From contig ML679946.1 of assembly GCA_007922225.1 (NCBI GenBank), positions 90,672,407-90,736,406 on the forward strand: 64,000 nt of DNA. The letters are read 5' to 3'. The notes below the pieces were generated by a model that saw only the letters and a program-made list of their open reading frames with translations, was not told where the DNA came from and ran no database searches. This DNA comes from Emydura subglobosa. Lineage: Eukaryota > Chordata > Testudines > Chelidae. Made by a program: the position numbers and the translations under genes. Below, piece after piece: positions 48,030 through 58,570 of this stretch (position 1 is the stretch's first letter; each line of letters starts with the position of its first letter).

Positions 48030-48215
48030 CTGCATCAATGTAATTAAATTGGTTTCCAACTTGATTTAGTTAAATCAGTACAAATCCTTTCATGTGGACA
48101 TTCTTAAACCGATCTGGGTGATCAGTGGCAGATTCTTAAACTGATCTGAAGAGTGGCTGATCTCGATTTAGCTTAATTTGGTACCAAAATAGCAATTTAT
48201 TAGTTCAATCATAAC
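48030..48215. mobile_element. MITE fragment with internal duplication
   Basis: TTGATTTAGTTAAATCAGT and TTTAGCTTAATTTGGTACC bracket two direct copies of TTCTTAAACYGATCTG about 34 bases apart (near 48102 and 48134). The wording resembles turtle MITEs with a TTAAACCGATTTA-like interior. Termini are missing. Confidence 0.5.
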
Positions 48216-48767
48216 TGAATCCCTGGATGTTTGTTCACCTGCAATCTAGCAACAATCCCACCTTCTAGCAGTATGTGTGTGTTGTGGTTTTTATCTGTAG
48301 TGCATTTATAGCATTAATTCCTGTAAAACTCCTTTGCCTAGCAATAATTTGCTCTGATTTTCCACAGCTCTGACCTCTCCCCCACAAATCTTCTATACAA
48401 ACTCTCATTTTGTAGCTTTCCAATTATTCCTATTCCAGTAGAAATAGTTCTTTCCTTTTAACTCTCAGATCAGCCCCTTCTGAAGCCAAGTTAGTTTGTT
48501 TCCTCGTTTCCCTACCCCTCTTCCCTGGAACTTAATTCATGTGTATTAATTATGGTATCCCTTTGAACGCTTCAACCAAACACTGCTCTCTACATAATCT
48601 TGTGAAGTACTGAATGCCCTGAACTCCCACTGAAAGCAGGAGGAGTTGAGGACGCTCCTCAATTCACCAGATCGGACTGTAGGTATTTATCCTACCTCCT
48701 CCAGCTAGGGAAACTGTATGCAGGATCACCTGGGTGAGGTTTATGGGAAAACACATTGAGAGGAAGC

Positions 48768-48980
48768 AATGGTCACTGGTTAAAACACTAGCCTAGGACC
48801 TGGGAGATCTAGGCTCAAGTCCCTTCTCTACCACAGACTGCGTGAGAGAGCTTGAACAAATCACTTAGTCCTTCTGTGTTCCCCGTCTGTAAAATGCGGA
48901 TAACAGCACTTCCCTACCTCGTAGAGGGTGTTGTGAGGATAAAGGATTGTGAAATGCTGTACAATAAATAGGGGGCCATA
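48768..48980 (+). mobile_element. tRNA-headed SINE, near full length
   Basis: Pol III promoter remains: an A-box-like TGGTTAAAACACTAGCC near 48777, and the B-box GGCTCAAGTCC near 48811. The core follows with CTCTACCACAGACTGCGTGA, AAATCACTTAGTC, GTCTGTAAAATGCGGATAAC and TTGTGAGGATAAAGG. The 3' LINE-like tail is short (GTACAATAAATAGG). Confidence 0.8.
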
Positions 48981-48989
48981 GAATGTCCA

Positions 48990-51615
48990 TTAAATTTGTG
49001 ATTTCATCCTAAGAAATATTTAATTCAACGTTACTTTTTTAATTAATTGGAAAAGCAACTATATGTTTGCTTTGACTAAAAATCCTAGTGTAATTTAAGA
49101 CTACTTTGGAAGAACAACATAGTGTTTTTAAGTGCAATGTTTCCCACAGCTACCTCTATGCTGTCTGAAATTTCTGATTTCAAAATAGCTGATAAAGGAA
49201 ATTATTTTTTTTCTTTAAATGTCAGAGTCATTTGAGCTCAAGTGTTATCTGTAAAAGAGGCAGGCTTCCTTTATCTTTCAAACCCTGTTCACACCGTGAA
49301 GGGAGTGCTGGGCAGAAGGACAGCTTTAGGACATAAGGTGTTAAAGCCTTCTATTGAGCAACTTCATAGTTTGCAGGCCAAGTCAGTCATTTTGTAGGTT
49401 AGGTTTTTGGGGGGTTTCTTAATGTTAATGATTTATTATTTGGGGTCTATTTCCCCACAAGTAACTTTATGCCTAGTTAAGAAATTATTTCTTTAAATGT
49501 CAACTACTGTGGTTTTTCTTTGGCATTTATATTTTATTACAGTAAAACACTCCAAAGTATTACAGACACCACCACCACAACTTGGTGCTTAGCAGTGCTC
49601 TGTTTTTGGCTGTTTGCCTACCAACCACCAAGGCGTGTCATTATTAGGCCATAATAATATACCCTCGTCATATCTTATTGCTTAATTAGTTAGTTGACGG
49701 GTGATTAATTGTAGCGTGGGCAAGTCCTCTCTTCAGATCAGGCAACTCATCCACTGCAAAGGTGGGTAGAGCACGGCCTTTCTGCTTTTACCTCTCCTCC
49801 CTGACGGACTAGCCTGCAGGCTGAAAAAGGAAACAGTGCGTCTTACCCTGTCAGTATTTAGCCAGTTCACAATTAAAACTCCAAACCACATCCCGTCGGG
49901 AGCACAGGCAGTAGCTGGTTACCCTAAAGGTACTAGATTGAGCTGCTGGAGCTCTTTATGCTTCCTCAAGCCTCAGAGGTGCAGTATCCAGGCCTACTAG
50001 CATCTCAACAGATCCTGCCACATACTAATCATTCCGCAGCAGCAGGGTCATAGCTTTTGCTGGACAGAGGAGAGCATTTTGGATCCTACCCACCTAAGCA
50101 GGCTACTTGCAAATGGTGCTCAGCTTGTAGCCCTCAAGGTTCTTGGGCTGCAATATTCACTAATCTCATTCATACGTGCCATTGGGCCCTATGCAAAGAA
50201 GAGAAAAGGAATCTGAAGTTCCACGCAAGCCAAAGTTGCTTTAAATCTAACCCTCATAAGGTAAATTTAACAGCTAGTTCCAAGTCCATGCAGTGGGCAT
50301 GGGCGAGCTGGTGGATGGAGTCAAGAATCTCCACCCAGGAAAGCGTGTGTAATGGGCACTCTCTGGCAGATTTGGGAGAATCAGTGTTTGACACATCCTG
50401 AGGAGCCGAACAGCCCACTCTAGGATTGCTCTGCAAATCCGATGAAGCGAAGTTGCTAAAAGAGGATCTAAAAATGGCTTTCTTCCTTCTTTCAGGCCAG
50501 CAAACCTGCAAACGTAGTTAATACTTGAACCAAATCAACTGAACACCACCACCCTCGGATCTAAGAATATCAAGCTTCAGAAGAGTAAAGATCCACTCTG
50601 TCCGAAAAAGAATAATGCTCTGGTTTCTCATGAAATCAGTACCATACAGATACAGATGCACAGAGTAAGGCTTCACTGGTTGAAGAGGGCCACATTTACT
50701 GAAACTGACATGGATTATAGTGGCGATGATGAGAAAGAACCAAACTGCTGGTGTTGACTGGGCAATCCAAAATAAATGTATGGGTCCTGGCAGCTTAGTA
50801 AAAGGAATAAATTGAACACTTTATGATGCTTCTCTTTTTACTTCAAGGAAAGAGACTTGCTTTTCTTAATAATCTATATTCATGTCCTGCGACTAAGATA
50901 GATGAAGAAAAGACTTAGATGAAGCTATTAGGCACACTCCAAATGGCCAATAAAACTGGCTTTAAGGTGACTCCAGTCTTGGTTCCAGTTCCTCCTATGA
51001 CACTCACCAATGACAATAACTGCAAGAGATGCAGCAACAGGGACTCTTTTGTTTGTGGTAACACACATCATCACGTACACAACCTTTGACAGAAACATCT
51101 GAACATCACAGAATGATCGGGATGTATTACCTACTTTGGGGAAAAAATGAGAAGATGGTTTGACAGTCCCATTGGGGTGCGAGGAGAAGATGAAAATGGG
51201 GAGGACGCGCAGGGTGAGGCCAACAGGCAGAGCAGTATTGTTACTCGTCATAGCCAGGCGTCTCCACTTCCTCACTGCAAGCTAACTTCCCTCCTTCCCT
51301 CTCACCCAAATTTATCACATTAACAACTCACTATTTATAGACGTTAATACAAAAATCATGGGAGTCTGCACTTCTCGAAGTTAGCCGGTTTTTTCCGTGT
51401 TGGTTTTTTTTTTTTAAATAACTAAACTTAAGTTTGCAATTCTGACACCAAACTTCACACACCAGTAACATATCCACAGACTGCACATCTGACCTCACAA
51501 CCACAACACACTATTAACTCTACTCCTGAACACATGCCCTGAAAATATAAAATTAAATACACAACCCTAAAACCTTATCCACCCAGAACAAAATGTCCCT
51601 CTCGTCAGTTACCGC
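48990..51615. other. Intronic stretch with no recognised element
   Basis: Holds two unexplained open frames: 50057-50401 (plus, 114 codons) and 51275-50928 (minus, 115 codons, with two hydrophobic stretches). Neither is recognised. Confidence 0.35.
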
Positions 51616-51622
51616 CACCACT

Positions 51623-51710
51623 AGAATGATTAGTAATATGTGCACCAAGTGCCTCCAATCAGAACAGAGAGCCTATCGTGCTTGGTGCTGTACAAATACA
51701 CAAAGCGCAG
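51623..51710 (-). mobile_element. SINE 3' tail fragment, diverged
   Basis: CACCAAGTGCCTCCAATCAG, then CGTGCTTGGTGCTGTACAAA, is the reversed tail consensus (TTTGTACAGCACCTAGCAC-like). Confidence 0.55.
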
Positions 51711-51719
51711 CTGGGCTAG

Positions 51720-52875
51720 ACTGGACATAAAGGACACTGGTCTTCCAAAGAAACTTCAACAGACCAAACAGCAAGAAGCACTCAGGGAAGCAATACAACA
51801 ATGGCCTTAAAACCAACCTTAATCGTGGACATAGGTCAACAAGCGGGGGAAGCTACAGTGGCTGACAAATCAGTTTGCTAAGCCAGGCAACATCTGCTGC
51901 AGAAAGTTCATTCTGACTGATTTTTAAAAAAACAAGGGAAAAGGGCATTTGGCACACCTTGAGAACAGAAATTACAGAACACTAGCGAACAGTACTGCAT
52001 TTCTCTGCTCAACCCATGGAGAATCTGTAACTGGAAGGTTGGACTGAGTAGCCACTCACAAGACCATAAAAGCTCTTGCAAAAAACAGGTCATCTTTGAT
52101 ACACAACAGACAGGCTAATCTGAAGTTTATGATCACTTTTTCCAAGCTTCCCTTCTATCTTAATAGTAATTTTTTCCCCAATTGGTAGCATTCCCTCTCT
52201 GCTGGTTTGTTTCTCCACTCTTTATATCAGAAAACTAACAAAAATAATTCAAGAACCTACTTAATGAAGTATCTTCAGCTGAATTCATCTCCCAACAAAA
52301 GTCAGGTTAACTACAATCTTACAGTGAGATTAAATTTAGATTTAGGCGGGACCAGAAATATTTCATTCTATTTAATTCTTCCCACATATCTAGAATAATA
52401 GCACATGTATTCTAGGATGTTATTTTATTGGTCTCTTAATGAACAGCATTTTATTACTGCTGCCTTCATTATCAATTTATATCTTGCTTAGGTGCAAGTG
52501 ATTTTGACAAATTCAGCTCCCACACACTTCCCTTTCCTATCCCTCAATATTTATGCTCCAGTTAAATGAATCATCCCGCAAAGTTTCTGCAACACCAAAA
52601 GCACCGTATACTCCATCAAACAAGATCTCAAGCATTTCTCGTTTGTTTTGCAATGCCAAGATGAACTAATTTAAATCCAAGATTTCATATAGTGTTTTAA
52701 TTCCAAGGTCTAAAATAACGCTCCATTTCAAACCTTTCTTAAAAGAAAAGTTAGTTCCCACTGGTTTGCCAGCCAAAATATACCTTATTCAAAGAAAGGG
52801 CTAACATGCCTTATTAATCATATAACAAACATGAGAAATCTCAATATAATTTAAGCCACGCTTTCAAAACTTGTA
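51720..52875. other. Intronic stretch with no recognised element
   Basis: AT-rich, non-coding, nothing nameable. Confidence 0.35.
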
Positions 52876-52884
52876 TGTTTATTA

Positions 52885-53440
52885 GAATTTCCAAGGCCAG
52901 ACTGGATCAGACCATAGGTCCATCTAAACCAGTATCTCGTCTCTGACAATGGCCAACACCAAATGCTTCAGATGAAGGGGTGAGAAAATCTGCTAAAGGT
53001 AATTATGGGATAGCCTGCCACCAAGAAAAAGCTTCCTCCTAACCCACAAATTTAGAGGCCATAAAGCATAAAGGTTTATATCCCCTTCCAAAACTTGTTT
53101 AATACTTACTATTTATTTATTTAACTAAATATTTAATATTTATCATTATGGATTTTCTTGATAACCATATATAAGCGTCTCATTCTTTTCTGAAATCATG
53201 AACAACTCTTGAATTCAATGGTATCCTATGGACAGTCTAATTGTGCACTGAATTGAAAAATTATTTCCTTTTAGCAGTTTTTAAACTTGCCACCTTTCAG
53301 TTTCATTGAGCATCCTTTTCTTCTTATATTATGAGAAAGATTAAAACTTTTATTTGCTCTATCTTCTCTATATCACTCATAATCAGCACCTTAGAATATT
53401 TTTGTATTAGATGAAAATAAATCTATCCTTAGTGTTGAAC
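52885..53440 (-). mobile_element. CR1 LINE, 3' portion, diverged
   Basis: The plus strand opens AGGCCAGACTGGATCAGACC and GGTCCATCTAAACCAGTATC, then GACAATGGCCAACACCAAAT. This is the reverse of the 3' tail seen in the plus-strand CR1 at 945-2145. It goes on through TTTTTAAACTTGCCACC and CTTCTTATATTATGAGAAAG toward ORF2, with large losses. Confidence 0.75.
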
Positions 53441-53537
53441 ATAATTAGAATAAAGCAGATGCAAGGCCTCTTCATGTGTATATAAACATATTTTACTCTT
53501 AGGGATTCTAAAATGCTTTATAAACTATATGCATGGC

Positions 53538-53612
53538 CTGATTTTCAGAGCTGCATAAGCATATGTAGCTTCATGACTTCAGGTGCTCAGTTCCTTTGAA
53601 AGTCAAGCCAAC
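53538..53612. repeat. Short palindromic dispersed repeat
   Basis: GGCCTGATTTTCAGAGCTGC at the left, TTCATGACTTCAGGTGCTCA in the middle, TTTGAAAGTCAAGCC at the right. Confidence 0.5.
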
Positions 53613-54499
53613 AGACATCCCCATTCTCCCATCACTGATATACATGCAACTGTGGGATCAAAAAGCACAGCAATCTAATCTACTAAGCTCTGTAGTATTT
53701 TTATTTTATTTTATTTTTAAAGGCAAGTGAAAAATAACTTCTCACTTAGTTTAATTTAGAGAACTGTGGGTACCTGGAATATAATTTAGTTCAAAGAGAA
53801 AGCGAGAGTGCACAGAACCTCTCCCAAGTGGCAAGTGCAAGCCCGTAATCACATAAAGAGTTCTATAACTGAAGAGAGCGACAACACTATGCATAGAGCA
53901 AGGATTTAGAACACAACCGCTTTGCAGCCAAAGAAACTCTTTACTCATCCAGAACCGGGAATGAAATGTTGTAGTTAACAGTTAAAGAAGAGAACGACAT
54001 TAATTTCATCTCCTTTCAAAACAAAGGCAGCTCAAGCCCAACCTCACTAAATGGAAAAGCATCACATTTAAGAGGCTATACTGCAAACAACTGAAAGTAG
54101 TGACAAGCCATAGGAAAACAGGTTAAAAATGTAGTTTAGTCTGTGTTAAGTTTCAGGATCGGAAGACTGTAGATGATGAAAAAGAAAATATAAGTCTAAC
54201 CTATTTTTCCCACCACTTATGCTATTGTTTTCTTTTGTATTTCTCAGCCTAGACAATCTAAACACACTTGCCAGTTTTACTTTCAGGGTCTTGTGCATTA
54301 TCACAATGCTGCGATGTATGCAATCTAAACACTTCAGCGGAAAGCTTGTATGGTTTAAATTTGTTATAAACTTCATGGAACCACCTTTACAAGTCTAGGA
54401 TTTTTGTAATAGCTTGATCAACTCAAGAAAGCGATCCAGTCATGGTGGAAGTATATGGAAAACTCTAGAAGAGAGCCACCGCACCAAACGAAAAAGTAT

Positions 54500-54560
54500 C
54501 CCTACCACTTAGATAATTCCAAAGCACTTTATGAACACCAAACAGTAACTAATTCCCTGA
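54500..54560 (-). mobile_element. Small SINE fragment
   Basis: ATTCCAAAGCACTTTATGAA followed by AGTAACTAATTCCC matches the left end (plus sense) of the reversed SINE at 31935. Confidence 0.4.
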
Positions 54561-54569
54561 GCACTGATG

Positions 54570-56625
54570 TGCAGTCAACACTTGGTTGGAATATGGCAAT
54601 TTAATAGCGAATAACAAATATAAAAAATGTAAGGGAAGAAGATGAGGAATACAGATCAGGTGAAATTTTGTTATTAGAGAGCCATATTCTTTGCTTACTT
54701 AGTTCATATTGGAATAAAGCCTACATCCTAATAGCCCAAAATATTTGGGATGCTAAAAGCATCCTCTCCTTTCTTTGAGCACAGCATCCTAGCTTGTGAC
54801 CAAGTCAGTCCACTCACCTACTGCCAACAAGTGCAATGTCACAACTACATCATTCGTGGCACACTCCCACTTCAGGTTCATAAGATCTAAGAACCTTAGC
54901 TTTGCGAAAGTAAGTCCTGGTTTAAATACAAATAGATTGGAAAATTAGCAAACATGGTAAGAAAATGCATTAATACAGTGTGAAAGGAAACACACCTGCT
55001 AGATACCTTTGTAAGTTTTTTCCACTATAAAAGTCCCTCTCAAACATATACAGACCTGCATTAAGACCAAGTCTAACTCTCTCTCTAAATAGAGAAAGTC
55101 ATCTGTAAGAGGGGAAAAGAGGGACCCAGCTGCAGCAATGAGAGAGCCTGACTTAGTATCCGATGGTGCATTCTGCAAAAAGAGTTGAATACACAAGATG
55201 ATGTTTCTAAAGTAGTGTGCAAGGGGAAATGTTTAGTTACTCGTTCTTCACTTCAGATTAGAATAAGTTTGTGAGAGACTCTGAATAGAGGATTTCTCCA
55301 CAGAGACTCATTCATAGAAGGCTTTCATCCACTCTAACATGAAATAGCCCCTGGGTATGCATAGCAGGCACTTCAACTCAGAATATTTCTGTTGGCTCAA
55401 AACTAAGACTATTAAAATATTAAGAGGCATTCACTCTGGTTAATGCAGGAGAGGTAATTCTCAAAGCAATGCCAGGGCCTACCCATGGCCGGGTAACTCC
55501 ACTAACAGCACTGGGATTTGATCAGCTAAAACTTTACTCAACTCCTTTAAGGAGAAAATTTCATTTATAGCAGTGCCCCTCACCACTGGGTCTCTGTGCA
55601 CTCTACAATATTTTATGCATCTTATGTGCTGACCAGTGTCACCTTTAAGAGTCAGATCACCCAAAGCTTACACCGCCCAGTCCACACGATCGTTTCAGCA
55701 AAACCCACATAGAAGAGGCAGACTTAACTCTATGCATTGAAAGACCACAGCTGTCAAGCACATAGGGAGAAAGGGAGTTCTCTCGGGTAGTCAGGCCCAA
55801 ACTACATAGGGTTTTACCCTTTGGGTCTCTTCAAAATTCACTGGTATGTATTTGGTTTATTACAAGTTTACTACTAGCTAAGAGTAGAACAATAAAATCA
55901 TTTCCCCAAGCTAAACACCTTATGCCAAATTTCAGCAAAAAAGTATGGGAAAGGGGGAGAGGGGAGCACTACATTTATTAACAACTCAAAATAAGGCTTA
56001 ACATTGAAGAGCTAACTCACCCTCAACTACAGGGCCGATACACGAAAGCTGGTTTACAGCAACATTCAGGGTCCAGCATGCAAACCTGGAAACAGCATGG
56101 TGGCATTGCTAGTTTATGGAGAAAGGTCTCAGACCCATCGGTGACCTACTCCAACTCTGCCCTTTTCTTTTTTTGGGTAGTATGAGCTGAATTTCTGAGG
56201 TAGAATAATCATTACTAGCACTGAACACATCAAAACCATTGATAACAATAAGTTAACTAACTTAACTATACTGATAGCAGACATGGACTAGCTGTTATCT
56301 CAGCCTACATCCTAAGGCTAACACAAACAGTATAGCACTGCTCCGCTTTTGCCTCTTAGGCAGCTTGTTGTTGGCTAACGACAGTCTGGGCACTATACAA
56401 AGATAAAACAGCCACTCTCAGAATAGTTGACTGTGGATCCTTCATATATTACAATCCTACAAGTCAAAATGCTCCGATCAGCCCATTCCTTTAAAAACCA
56501 AAACAGTAGTGCCAAGGTTTTTGGCCTCATGTACATCTGGGGGGGAAAAGAATCATGATTAGATCATGGATGAGCATATGGAGAGATTATCTTCACCTTC
56601 AAACAAAGGGAAACATCAGTGAAGT
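54570..56625. other. Intronic stretch with no recognised element
   Basis: Left flank of the Harbinger element. Non-coding, with no nameable repeat. Confidence 0.35.
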
Positions 56626-56650
56626 CTGAAGGTTAAGTCTACACTGTAGA

Positions 56651-56704
56651 GTGAAGTCGACTTAATTTCAGTCGACTTCACCTCCAAACTTACGAAATTG
56701 GAGG
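56651..56704. repeat. Two back-to-back hairpins just inside the left end
   Basis: GTGAAGTCGACT (56651-56662) and AGTCGACTTCAC (56670-56681) pair perfectly around a 7-base loop. Then CCTCCAA (56681-56687) and TTGGAGG (56698-56704) pair perfectly. Subterminal repeats are where a Harbinger Myb-like partner or transposase would bind. That role is inference here. Confidence 0.7.
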
Positions 56705-57046
56705 AGCGTGATCAACCCACACATGTTGCATCGGGGGTTTGTGTCCCCCACCAGCCGCATCAATAATCAAAGCAGTGCACCATGGGTAGCTATCCCACAG
56801 TGCAACTACCAGCCGTGACTTTTGGGAAGGTTGTCATCCTCCCATGATGAAACGTGCTCCTCCCCCCTCTAGTCCAAAACAAACAGATGAACATTTTTCA
56901 CACCATTTTTCCAAATCTGTCTGTGCCACGCACACGCCATTGCCAGAGAGGCATGGAGCCCACTCAGCTGTGCACTATCATTGTAAGCATCACAAACACC
57001 TCACGACCTCCTGCAGAATTTTCAAGGCTGAGACAGGAGCCGCAGC

Positions 57047-58198
57047 ATGGAAAACTGTGATGTTACTGAAGCCACCCTGCTACAAGCCACAGAATGAAAC
57101 AATTCCCGTTTGCTGCATGCTGTCATGCACTATCTTCAGTCGGTGGAGCGCCGTTTCTGGTCCCAGGAAACAAGCAATGACTAGTGGGATCACATTGTTA
57201 TGAAGGTGTGGGATGATGAACAGTGGCTGCAGAACTTTCACATGCAAAAGACCACTTTCACTGAACTTTGCACAGAGCTGTCCCCAGCCCTGAAATGCAT
57301 GAATGCTCACTTGAGACCTGCTATGACAGTGGAGAAGTGAGTGGCCATCGCTGTATGGAAGCTAGCAACCCCAGACTGCTACCAGTCAGTTGGGAATCAA
57401 TTTGGAGACAGTAAACCCACCATGGAAGCTGCAAGTGTGCAGGACCATCAATAGACTTCTGCTAAGAAAGGTAGTGACTTTGGAAAATGTGTAGAACATA
57501 GTGGGCGGGTTTGCCACAATGGGGTTCCCAAACTGTGACGAGGCGAGAGATGGCATGTAAATCCCTATCTTAGCATCGGACCACCCTGACACAGAGTGCT
57601 TAAACCAAAACTGATACGTCTCAATGGTGTTGCAGGCCGTTGTGGATCACAGGGGATGCTTCACCAACTTCAATGTGGGGTGGTCTGGAAAGGCGCATGA
57701 CACACACATCTTTAGGAACTCAGGTCTGTTCAAAAAGATACAGATGGGCACTTTCTTCCCTGACCAAAAAATAAATACTGGTGATGTTGAAATGCCAATA
57801 GTGATCCTGGGGGATCCTGCCTACCCCTTGCTCCCCTGGCTAATGAAGCCCTACACCAGGCACCTGGACAGCAAGAAAGAGCTTTTCAATAATAGGCTTA
57901 GCAAGTGCAAATGGTGATGGAATGTGCATTTGGCCGCTTAAAGGCACGATGGCGCACTTTGCTCACTAGGTTAGCCTTCAGTGAATAGAACATTCCATCA
58001 GTTATATCTGCATGCTGTGCGCTCCAGAATGTGTGTGAAACAAAGGGGGGAAAGTTCCCACTGGGTTGAGCCGTGCAGGCTGATAAGCTGGCTGTAAATT
58101 TTGAGCAGCCAGATACCAGTGCAACACTGAGAGCCAACCGCGGAATGCTGCACCTCAGGGAAGCATTGAAAACCCATTTTTGCAATGAACTGCAATAG
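57047..58198 (+). pseudogene. HARBI1-like DDE transposase relic
   Basis: A PIF/Harbinger transposase cuts and pastes the element through an RNase H-like DDE nuclease. Translation from the ATG at 57047 (MENCDVTE...) to the TAG at 58196-58198 spans 1152 bases, the size expected for the family. Recognisable blocks, in order, are KVWDDEQWLQNF, VAIAVWKLATPDCYQSVGNQ (after a stop), FATMGFPNCD, VVDHRGCFTNFNVGWSGKAH, DTHIFRNSGLF, VILGDPAYPLLPWLMKPYT and ECAFGRLKARW. The acidic triad seems present: D in RDG near 57549, D in GDPAYP, E at 57920-57922. Internal stops lie at 57095, 57182, 57338, 57492, 57558, 57612, 57986 and 58067, with frameshifts near 57430 and 57905. It is thus inactive. Overlapping AATAAA signals follow at 58299-58308. 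No intron is evident. Confidence 0.92.
57624..57917 (+). pseudogene. Longest intact block of the HARBI1-like nuclease domain
   Basis: This 97-codon uninterrupted block covers the heart of the DDE_Tnp_4 domain, from VLQAVVDHRGCF to HLDSKKELFNNRLSKC. It includes the second catalytic aspartate (GDPAYPL). It is part of the relic 57047-58198 and is listed separately because it is the part a protein search would hit first. The first and third catalytic residues lie outside it, in other frames. Confidence 0.85.
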
Positions 58199-58298
58199 TG
58201 TACGTCTCGGTCAGAGTTGTGCCTTCCCTTCCCATCCCCCACCCTCACACCATCATTCCCCTTCCCCTCTTCCCCCGTAGACAATTCCCGAGCTCTCA

Positions 58299-58340
58299 AT
58301 AAATAAAGAGTAATGTTTTTTAAAGCAGTAAAGTTTTATT
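58299..58340. terminator. Convergent polyadenylation signals between the two transposon genes
   Basis: Plus strand: overlapping AATAAA hexamers at 58299-58304 and 58303-58308, 100 bases past the transposase stop. Minus strand: AATAAA at 58340-58335, about 230 bases past the Myb/SANT stop. The two transcripts would end within some 40 bases of each other. Confidence 0.65.
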
Positions 58341-58570
58341 GGTGATCCATTACACTAGGGGGAAAAGGAAGATAATTTAACGTTCTCATAAGGCTGTTAG
58401 GGCATCCAGAGCAAAGTGTAACTGTGCAGACAGCAAAGCATGCACATTCCCAGTTCTTAAAGGGGCCGTTGCCTCTTTTGCTCCCCTCTACCAGCATGGA
58501 GCACCTAGGGTGGGGGCTGGGAAACAGCTTGTTAGCTGAGCAGGGGCTACAGAGGGAGTCTGTTCTGCCA

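Noticed and set aside
48768..48980. Functional tRNA gene suggested by A- and B-box motifs
   Set aside because: The motifs belong to a SINE head. No tRNA cloverleaf can be formed and the SINE core follows directly.
57047..58198. A domesticated HARBI1 host gene
   Set aside because: It lies between transposon ends next to its Myb/SANT partner and carries eight in-frame stops and two frameshifts, so it is a transposon relic and not the host HARBI1 gene.
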